Shown here piece by piece: positions 56,261 through 64,000 of a stretch of 64,000 nt of DNA. Source of the DNA: Liopterus haemorrhoidalis (lineage: Eukaryota > Arthropoda > Insecta > Coleoptera > Dytiscidae). The notes under the pieces were generated by a model. That model was not told the DNA's origin. It worked only from the letters and a program-made list of their open reading frames with translations, and ran no database searches. The position numbers were made by a program, and so were the translations under genes. The number at the start of each line of letters is the position of its first letter. Position 1 is the stretch's first letter. The DNA is taken from contig OZ020622.1 in the NCBI GenBank assembly GCA_963971575.1, forward strand, positions 3,572,279 to 3,636,278. The letters are read 5' to 3'.

Positions 56261-57167
56261 AGAGTTACGGGGGGGGACATCCTAAAACTATACTTTTCAA
56301 TTATCTCCCTTATTATTGACGTAACAGCAAAAATTTATACGACAAAAATTGTTTATAAAAAGAAAATAAATCTTTTTTGAAATTCTATTAAAATTATTTT
56401 AATTTTAAAAGAATTTGAATTAAACTATTTTTATTTTTCATACGTACAACACAAAAATAATGAAATATTAAAATTACAAAAATATCTGTAGTCAAATGAC
56501 TATTTCGCATGCTATTAACTGCAATCGTTTGCAGCTCGAAGAGTTGGTATTCTGCCAATCAATGCCAATCTGCCAATGCGTGCAGCACATTGAAAAAAAA
56601 AAACAAACTATTTATTTTACGCACGACTGTGACGATTTTTAATGAGAAACAGAGAGAACAAATTAAAATGAACGATGCAAAATGGTTGCCGACCCCTTTT
56701 AAAATTCTTCAAACGCTCATAGGAATTACCATGGTGTAAAATTAGAATTAAATACATGGAGTTCACAGCGTTTCCGTTGATTTGTGGCGGTGTAAAGGTT
56801 TCTATTTATTTCTGTCTCTATATACTTGTATCTCTATGGTAATGTTACAAAGAGTTATATTAATATACTGGGTGTTAAAAAAAAACAAAAAAGTCTTTGG
56901 ATCCAAAAGCTGTTGGTAAATAGCAAAACAAGAATTAAAATAACACTACAAGAAAGCAGAATAAAAACTATTCAGTTTTATAATTTCAGTATTTAAATAC
57001 AATTTTGGAATTTTCATTGGGTTTTGGCTGAAACTGTGTCAAATTTCTGTTTATTTTAACTCTAGTTGGCTTTGGACTTTTTATAAATGTGTGTTGGCAA
57101 TGCCGTATAGTGTTGTTCTGACATTCCGTCTTTCATTGAGTATGTTTATTGTTATTAAATTATACTA

Positions 57168-57347
57168 TGAGTTCTAAAAGTAATTACATAAGGGTTGGAA
57201 AAATGAAATAATGTCTACTGCAACCTTTAGAATTAATTAACTATCATCACTGTGGCTGTTGTCATAAGTTTATATTGTTATATAAAGCTTGCAGTAGACA
57301 TGTGATTTTTCCATAGCCAACCCTTATGTAATTACTTTTTGAACTCA
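57168..57347. mobile_element. MITE (180 bp) with about 30-bp TIRs
   Basis: TGAGTTCTAAAAGTAATTAC, then ATAAGGGTTGG, is matched inverted at the right with one or two changes. GTCTACTGCAA and TTGCAGTAGAC also pair further in. Confidence 0.75.
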
Positions 57348-57954
57348 TGGTACTTTATGTTATAATCGCTCACACGTGATACTGTCCGAGAACGGGTACA
57401 AATGAATGAATAACTTATAAAAGATGGACAGTTAATTGACAGACTTAACGAAAATTGGTATATAAGGTGCCTAAAAAGAATCTTAACAAAGCAAATTAAA
57501 TGAGATATGACAGACCAAAAATTAACCCGACAGAAAATGCCCCAGAATAATGAGTTAATAATAACATTATTAAATGCGCCAATTTTGAGTTCTTGCCCCC
57601 GTTTCAAATATAACTTAAATTTACAGGTACCTAGAGATATTTATATTACTAGCTCTTAGTATATTTGGTTACTACTAGCATACTAGGCTCTAATAGCCAA
57701 TAGAGATAATTTCAGTAAATTGACAGTAGCAGAATATGAAATCTAAAAAAAAAAAAATTTACAAATTTTGTTAAAAATTTGTTATTAATTTTATATTAAA
57801 CAAGCAAGAAATAATACATCTTCAGTGGACCTATGCCCCTGTCAGGAGCGGTAACAGTATAAAATAAGCCTATTTAAAGTTGAAACTATCTTTAAGAGGA
57901 TCCTGCACTGTTTATGTTAAGAGAATCATTGTATTTACAAATAATTCATAACGT

Positions 57955-58508
57955 AGCGAGAAAAAAATCAGCTGTGGCCACCACAAAACCGATCGCCATC
58001 ACAAAGTACTTGTATAAAATACATTCTAGCAGCAGAGTAGTTATTATTGTAAAAGACAACAACGTATTATATTACGTTGACAATTTCATAATGTGTATTT
58101 ATAATTTACGATAACCATGGAAACGATACCAAAAAAAAAAATGATTAGTTATTGCTTTTATAGCAATCTTTTCTCGAAATATTTCTCTGTTGTGAAATAT
58201 TCGCAAAAATCTTGAAATCGACAAGAGTAAACTCCCATTCCTAGTTAACCGATTTTTACCAAAAGTTGATCAACTCGTGCCATTGATGTCAGAAGCTTAA
58301 ATATGAAGTTTCATAAAAATACTTTCAGCTGAATTTGCTCTGCACGTGTACACAGACAGACAGAGAGACAGACAGACAGACAGACCGACAAACATCATGC
58401 TAAAAAACGTTATGTAGGGAGCTCAATTCGTGGAGATCCATCGAAATCTCGAAATGTCAAAATCGGCATGATCACAATACCTCCCTTATATATGATGGCG
58501 GTCGGTAA
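57955..58508 (+). mobile_element. family A element
   Basis: CAGCTGTGGCCACCACAAAA to TATGATGGCGGTCGGT, with a GACA repeat at about 58353-58390. It lies between the ReepA 55687 and 58798 exons. Confidence 0.75.
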
Positions 58509-58797
58509 AAATGTAGGAGCTCTTTAAATAAAGCTGTAACAGGCACTAATAGCTACAGATGCTGTGGGTCAAAATTTCAGTTTACTAATAATGAATTCCT
58601 TACGTAAACAGTGCCGGATCCTTTTAAATAAATCTATGAAAGTCACTAATAGCTACACATGCTGTACGGCTAAAATTTTAACTAACTATCTCCAATAAAA
58701 CCAAAACAATTAAAATTGTCAGTATTTCTGAATGTTATATTTCTCTTAAATAAAGCCAAAAAGGATTAGTTATATTAAAAAAATAATTTCTACTTAC

Positions 58798-58870
58798 ATA
58801 TTCTTTAACATTTTTCGTCCTCACAGCCTTGTAGGAAGCATAAGCTGGATAAAGAGTACCAAAGACGAGT
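58798..58870 (-). CDS. ReepA: alternative short version of the same ReepA exon
   Basis: An internal 3' splice site, TATTTTCCTTTCAG followed by ACTCGTCTTTGG, would start an exon at 58870. It encodes LVFGTLYPAYASYKAV onward, exactly where the conserved part of REEP1-4 begins. The required first exon (a few residues such as M-x-x-x-x-S-R in relatives) was not located and may be upstream, outside the window or in 59600-64000. Confidence 0.5.
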
Positions 58871-59520
58871 CTGAAAGGAAAATACACCAAAACGTGAGTC
58901 ATGTTTCGTGGTGCTAACAGCACAAAGACAACTAAAGTTATTATAACTCCAACAGTACGTTGCAACTTCACTAAGAATGGTTTTACGGAAGTTGATAGGC
59001 CAAAGAATGATTCCACGGGGGAAGTAGGAAGTACTGGGGAAATTGGAGAATCAATCGAAGAAAAATCTTTGGTTATAGATTTAGAAACAACAAAATCACT
59101 AGCTTGATGAATCAATTTTACTTCTTCAGTATTTAAATCCAATTTTGGGACAATTTTAGTTGGATTTTGACCCAATTCTGCTTGTTTCAATTCATTTTTG
59201 ACGTCATTTTCCAAAATATTTAACTTCTGAACAAAACAATCAATATTCTCCAAAGTTTCATCTGTTAAATTTACGTTGTGACAAACACTTTTTTGTAATT
59301 CAATATTTTGATTTCCGAAATTTTGAAGGTAATCCTCAAAATATTCTGTATCATTTTCAAAATGTTTTTCTTTGTAATATTCTACAAATCTTCTTTCTTC
59401 TGTATATTTTTTTGAATGATTTCGAAATTTAGAACCATAAGACATTTTGTGAGTGCGTTGACCAATGTAAGACCGGCGTTTTGGTCGGTATGCACTGAAT
59501 AACTGCCATAGAAGATCCAT
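58798..59520 (-). CDS. ReepA: ReepA exon: long N-terminal extension plus first hairpin
   Basis: From the ATG at 59520 the frame is open for 241 codons to the donor TAT|GTAAGT. The end, RLVFGTLYPAYASYKAVRTK then NVKEY, is the REEP1-4 signature. Before it lie a hydrophobic stretch VGVIITLVVFVLLAP, a charged region and a Ser/Pro-rich linker (SPISPVLPTSPVESFFG), so most of the exon is not shared with canonical REEPs. A second acceptor, CCTTTCAG, ends at 58871 just before the signature; it would let a short upstream exon join in phase 2 and give the canonical isoform. No in-frame stop was seen just upstream of the ATG, so the start is uncertain. No homologue of the extension is recognised. Confidence 0.8.
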
Positions 59521-59979
59521 TTTAAGAAGGATTATTTTTAGTAGTGGACGGATTAAGGTATATTTTGTAACACTGTAAAATTTTAATCACTTTATAACTG
59601 TAAGAACTATAGTCTTTTAACTGTTTTCAAACGAACCTTTTTTTTTATATAGGCGACTCATGATTTAGGACGTAAATTCGGATTAATAAACCAAAAACAA
59701 TAAAAAAATTTAAATATTTGAAGCCCACTGGTATAATAGTGTTTCAAGCAAGTCATTTAAGTCAATTTCAAAAACAATAAACAATTAACTAAAACAAAAC
59801 AGTTATGCAACAATTGCATATAGCATTATTTTTTTCAGGAAAGGGAGGATTGATCGCACGAGCCGTAGGCGAACAGGGACGCACACAGATTTTTGGCTTG
59901 GAGGGGGGTTCAATTATACATAATTTTTATAAAGAAATATTATATATTTAAAACTTATTATAAACAGAGAGCAAAATTT

Positions 59980-60055
59980 TAAGTGAAGATCAAAAAAAAG
60001 GTCCTCACTTCTAAATTTTAAATGAAGAGCAAAAAAAAGGTCCTCACTTCTGACG
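59980..60055. repeat. two units of the AAGTGAAGA minisatellite
   Basis: AAATTTTAAGTGAAGATCAA, A-run, GGTCCTCACTTCT occurs twice, followed directly by GC-rich GACCCCTTGGACCCCCCTTG, the same pairing of minisatellite and GC-rich block as at 18460-18740. Confidence 0.65.
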
Positions 60056-60199
60056 TTACGAGGGAGGGTCCAGACCCCTTGGACCCCCCTTGTGTGCGCC
60101 CCTGTAGGCGAGTGCATCAATACTACGAGTGGAAAATACACTTTATCTACAAGTTTCATACAATATTTTTTCTACAACTGTCAAAATGTAAAAAATTTA

Positions 60200-61040
60200 T
60201 CTGAAATGTGAATTTTCACACATTTCAGGGTTTTGTAGCTATTTAATAAATATAAAAAGCCAACATAATACTACATGTCTAGGTATATTTATCAAAACAA
60301 AATCAACAGTTTTTTTAGTCACTTTTATTCGTTATTTGAGAACTAAGAGCTTCCATTTAATTTTTTTAAACAAAATTTAAATAATTTGCCAAATATCCCA
60401 GCGTTTTTTTCTGCATTTGCTACGTATTCAAGTCTTCATTAGATTAATAAGAAATATTTTACAGTGTAGAGTGTAGTGTGGTGTGTGTAACTCAGATGGC
60501 AACTATTAGAAAAAAAATATTTTTTAAAAATATTTTTAATTTCAAAAAAATACACGCATTATCTTAGCTGTAATAAAAAAAATCCATAACATTATTAACC
60601 ATAATTTAACCATGAATTAAAAAATAATTAATTTTGTCAAAAACACAAAAACAGCCATATTTTTCAAAAACACAATCTAATCAAAAATTCCTCTTGTAGG
60701 TTTCCATCTCAGATCAATATACATTATCTATAATTTTTTCAGATTTTTAATTTAACCCCTTTAGGTAAAAGGGGGCGGGACAAAAACTTTTTTAGCACAT
60801 TTTTGGCTAAAATCGTGTTAAAAGAAACAAATTACAAAAAAATGTTATCGTTCATTAATCTACGTATTAAGAGCTTTCTTTTGATACCACACAACAAATT
60901 ATAAAAAAATATTTTTTTCAGTTTTTTATATCAGCTCCTCTGAGAGATAGGGTGGGGGGCAAAAGTTTTTGGATATATTTTTGGCAAAAATACCATAAAA
61001 AAAATATTTTTCAAAAATAAAAACGTGCATGTTTTTATTT
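60200..61040 (+). mobile_element. family B element, diverged copy
   Basis: Starts ATGTGAATTTTCACACATTT CAGGGTTTTGTAGC, then follows the family order: ACACAATCTAATCAAAAATT, GGACAAAAACTTTTTTAGCA, GAGCTTTCTTTTGATACC. The right end is not clear. Confidence 0.6.
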
Positions 61041-61400
61041 TTGCACAACTCACAACATATCTGGATTTCGGGCTTCTGTTTACACTGTGATAACTCCGTT
61101 ATTATTCATCTATAGTGTAAAATGCTTTATGATTTTGCGTGAAATGCTCTAATTTATTATTAAAACTCCGATGTTAAGCACCCACACACTTCATAATACA
61201 TAAACTATTACGTTTAAAAACAGAAAATTGACCAATATACGATATGGGTGTATAAGAGGTCTATACTGGACTTTTTTTAGATCTAGTTAAGATTTTAGGT
61301 CTATTAAGACATTTTTTGTCTACCTTATGTCAATTTATCTATAAGGTTTACATGTAATCAATTCAAACTGAACGGAGAGTGCAAAACTGATGGTTTAGCC

Positions 61401-61834
61401 CAGGGGTACTCAACCTTTTCATACCTACCGCCCACTTTAGCATCTCTATTGGTAGAAAAATTTTCATACCGCCCACCTGTTGTATAATAATAATAACTTA
61501 CCAAATACTTTCGCAAAATTTAGCTGCAAAAATCTTTATAAAACAACTTACTGCATCATCTCTTATTATTAAACACAACAAATATACATGCAGCAAAACG
61601 TGGCAACGTTGGATGTCACAAAGTACCCTGTGTAACACAGTACCCACACTTCCCTTACCCGTAATTTTTGAGTAGAGGTTTAATGAAAACATGTAGTTAA
61701 ATTTATGTTTTTATTTATACTTTGCATACGGAAAAAAAACGGAAAGTAGCCAGCATTGGACAAATCCCCTACCGCCCACCAAAAAACTCCTACCGCCCAC
61801 TAGTGGGCGGTAGGGACCAGGTTGAGTACCACTG
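61401..61834. mobile_element. hAT-like MITE (434 bp)
   Basis: CAGGGGTACTCAACCT and (inverted) CAGTGGTACTCAACCT with a perfect 8-bp target duplication GTTTAGCC at 61393-61400 and 61835-61842. TACCGCCCAC occurs five times inside, mostly near the ends. Confidence 0.88.
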
Positions 61835-62011
61835 GTTTAGCCCCCATAACGCCCCCTAGGGTGGCATAGACGAAGTTGGAACCCCCACTAAATCAATTAT
61901 CGGTTTAGTTTTTGTATTTAATGTAATAATTATTAACTATAAAATATAAAAATATGAACATTTTTTTTAAATATCCTTCCACAAATATTGTGCAGGGACG
62001 GACCAAGGACA

Positions 62012-62343
62012 GGGCTTGAGTCCCCCCAAGCACTCAAAAAATACGTTTTTAAGGAAGGAATTTCTCTTGTAACTGAACTTCTGAACAATTCCTTCTGATT
62101 TTGCACTTTTTGGACGTCCTGAACGTGAACCATTTTCAAGGTTGCTACGAACAGGTCTAAATTCAAAGGGGGGTTAATGGGCTTGAGTCCCCCCAAGCAC
62201 TCAAAAAATACGTTTTTAAGGAAGGAATTTCTCTTGTAACTGAACTTCTGAACAATTCCTTCTGATGTTGCACTTTTTGGACGTCCTGAACGTGAACCAT
62301 TTTCAAGGTTGCTACGAACAGGTCTAAATTCAAAGTCTCCCAT
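62012..62343 (-). pseudogene. duplicated mariner HTH fragment (two 167-bp tandem copies)
   Basis: Each copy encodes on the minus strand FRPVRSNLENGS, RSGRPKSATSEGIVQKF, the GRP linker of a mariner transposase, followed by YKRNSFLKNVFFECLGG from non-transposase DNA. Period is 167 bp (62014 versus 62181) and the copies are almost identical, so the duplication is recent. Confidence 0.7.
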
Positions 62344-62699
62344 AAATTTTTACTAGCTTAGGATGAATTTCCATTGGCGAAAAACTAAAAATGTTTATTT
62401 ATGACCGATGTTCAACTCATTATCTCAATATTATTGCCGCATTTAATGCCATTTGTAGGCTTCTATGTATTATAAAATCCAGCCTTAATTTTAATATCGT
62501 ACCTGACTGTATCGTATCTTATTGAAGTCATTTTGACAAAAATTTACAACCATATCCAAAATGCTAGGCCATATGTAGATATTGTTACCTAGACAGAAAC
62601 AATTACTAGAATTTTGAAACATTTACCCCAAAAACAGAAAATTGGCAAGTATTTATAATACTGTATATTCTGCTATAATTAAAAATATCCCATTAGATA

Positions 62700-62825
62700 A
62701 ATCTCGATTACATTGAGCGAGTTTACTAGCTACTAGCTGGCGAGTAAATTCGCGCGCGAATTAGTAAGTGTGGATTACACATAGCTACTAAACTCGCTTA
62801 CTCGCTCAATTATTTCGTGAAGAAT
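62700..62825. repeat. inverted repeat with GAGCGAGT ends
   Basis: ATTGAGCGAGTTTACTAGCT at left and (inverted) ATTGAGCGAGTAAGCGAGTT at right, around a CGCGCG centre. It looks like a short MITE of about 120 bp. Confidence 0.5.
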
Positions 62826-63475
62826 CGCGTTGTTCTCCAATCGCTGTTTTTTTTTTTTATTATTATTATTTTAATTTACATTTTCATTTTAACAAAGTTA
62901 TTCGAAAATAGAACAATTTTAAACAGACCAGTTGACCTAAAATCTTTGTTTAGCATCGATAGATGTTGCCCATAGGGTATTATTCCACGTAAACAATCTG
63001 GCCAGATATACAAACGTGTTTATTTTATATTTTATTTAAACTGTTTTTAATTTTGAATATATCATGCGATAGAAACACCAAAAGTTACTTATTCGAAGGT
63101 CAATGTATTTTTAACAATGTGTTCTATTTGTTATGGGTGGACAATTGTATTTTTTTAAATACACTTCCTGGTTTAAAATGTTTAAACCACGACCGGAACG
63201 GTCAAATATGATATGAGTTATGATTTTGTATAATTATAAAACCAACCAAAAAATAAATATGAAAAATAATGAATGCTACAGTGCTGAACAAATACGTGGT
63301 GTCAAAACCGACTTGTAATAACCATTTATGTATTCTATAACTTTATGTAAACAATAAACTCTGTAAAATGTAAATATTTATGTAATTTAGATGTCAGAAT
63401 TTTACTACATTGTTTACATGAAGTTACAAAACGTTGGCATAATTGAAATACTGCAATATAGGTTATATATTTTAA

Positions 63476-63835
63476 CCCTTTACCGCATAGTGTGTCATAT
63501 ATGGCACATTCCGATTTTTATTTTTTATTTTACTTTTAAAACTGAATCAGAAAGTTACTTCATGAATGTTCATATATGCCACATCAATGGATCCTGCAGT
63601 ATCTCAAGTAATGGGCTGCAATAGATTTGAGAATATCAAGCGGAATTTGCACTTCAACGATAACTCTGAATTTATTGAGAAAGGACAACTAGAAGATACT
63701 ACCTTTTCTTTCAAAAATTCGAGGGCGACTGCTTTTAATCCCTAATGAAGAACACCTAGCAATTGACGAACAAATAATACGGAATCATTTTCTTTTGTAA
63801 CATAATGTAGAATCATAATGTTCCATGTATGGCAC
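63476..63835 (+). mobile_element. piggyBac-related fragment
   Basis: TTAA (63472-63475) is followed by CCCTTTACCGCATAGTGTGT, a CCC-starting end like those of piggyBac elements. CAT(A/G)TATGGCACA occurs at the left and right as direct repeats. No clean right end is seen. Confidence 0.55.
63587..63783 (+). pseudogene. piggyBac transposase remnant
   Basis: VMGCNRFENIKRNLHFNDNS matches the piggyBac (R)F..I...LHF.D motif; after a frameshift near 63695 LPFLSKIRGRLLLIPNEEHL then AIDEQII gives the catalytic (S/A)(I/V)DE(Q/M) block. The rest of the DDD domain is lost. Confidence 0.75.
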
Positions 63836-64000
63836 AAACCCTAAATTATTATTTTAATTATTATTTTTTCATAAAAATAATAATTAATATTTTAAATATA
63901 TTTTTTTAATTAATTTTTCTATCAATAAGAACCAATTCCTAATGCCCATGAATTATTTCAGCCAAAAATAAAAATTCATGCAGTTAATATAAAATTTAAT

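Larger units (their letters stand above)
41175..59520 (-). other. ReepA: ReepA-like gene span (REEP1-4 family)
   Basis: REEP1-4 proteins are ER membrane hairpin proteins of the DP1/Yop1/TB2 family that curve tubular ER and link it to microtubules; human REEP1 and REEP2 are spastic-paraplegia genes. Eight minus-strand coding exons were found and all junction phases agree: 59520-58798, 55687-55611, 55215-55095, 52886-52773, then either 52681-52379 (stop) or 48836-48592, 46263-46086 and 43115-41175 (stop). The long form would be about 1130 residues, the compact form about 445 from the first visible ATG. Canonical REEPs are 200-260 residues, so both an N-terminal extension and a long C-terminal tail are additions. 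Confidence 0.88.
59600..64000. other. upstream of the first visible ReepA exon
   Basis: Apart from the repeats listed, no exon is recognised. The first exon of the short ReepA isoform and its promoter could lie here or to the right of the window. Confidence 0.35.

Overview
This is a window of an AT-rich, intron-rich, transposon-loaded eukaryotic nuclear genome. The host proteins point to an insect: a Slimb/beta-TrCP N-terminus close to the Drosophila form, a FAHD1-type hydrolase and a ReepA-type REEP protein. The dominant mobile elements are Tc1/mariner, hAT, piggyBac and pogo/Tigger relatives, with many short non-autonomous elements. A beetle with a large genome would fit, but that is only a guess. 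No bacterial operon, CRISPR array or rRNA is visible.

Three host genes are split into exons with good GT/AG sites and compatible phases. (1) slmb, minus strand, about 18-35105 and continuing off the left edge: the first coding exon (15 codons) is at 35061-35105. A roughly 33.6-kb intron separates it from the dimerisation-domain exon (1276-1498) and the F-box exon (18-204); the WD40 exons lie outside the window. (2) A FAHD1-like acylpyruvase/oxaloacetate decarboxylase, plus strand, 35597-40041: four coding exons, 214 residues, complete, head-to-head with slmb across about 490 bp that must hold both promoters. (3) A ReepA-like ER-shaping REEP1-4 homologue, minus strand, 41175-59520, tail-to-tail with FAHD1. 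It has two alternative 3' ends: a compact terminal exon (52379-52681) resembling the vertebrate REEP1-4 C-terminus, and a long tail over three exons that adds about 790 residues, including a lysine/glutamate-rich domain of about ten degenerate 22-29-residue repeats. An exon-internal 3' splice site suggests a short N-terminal isoform as well as a long one.

The rest is mobile DNA and repeats, mostly in the giant slmb intron and the ReepA introns. Recognised pieces are: Tc1/mariner remnants (2992-3701, 11200-11570, 12930-14160, 36242-37592, 52963-53880, 53940-54213, 55751-56090, 62012-62343), a deleted pogo/Tigger element with a PHD-like finger (25394-26821), a hAT C-terminal remnant (20228-20709), a piggyBac fragment (63587-63783), a THAP-domain remnant (49160-49312), and many MITE-like elements whose terminal inverted repeats and target duplications can be read directly. 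Two dispersed families recur: family A (ACCGACCGCCA ends, an internal GACA/GACG microsatellite) and family B (TGTGAATTTTCACAC left end, AAACCCTAAA right end), the latter carrying tRNA-like modules. Several nested insertions give relative ages.

The most unusual items are the repeat-tailed alternative ReepA isoform, a near-perfect 740-bp palindrome flanked by 118-bp direct repeats instead of a clean TTAA duplication, a small inverted-repeat element carrying three CCAAT/CRE-like modules between FAHD1 and ReepA, tRNA-like modules inside a DNA element family, and a satellite-like 150-175-bp array in the slmb intron with a lone unit next to a slmb exon. All calls are from reading sequence only; no alignment or database search was run.
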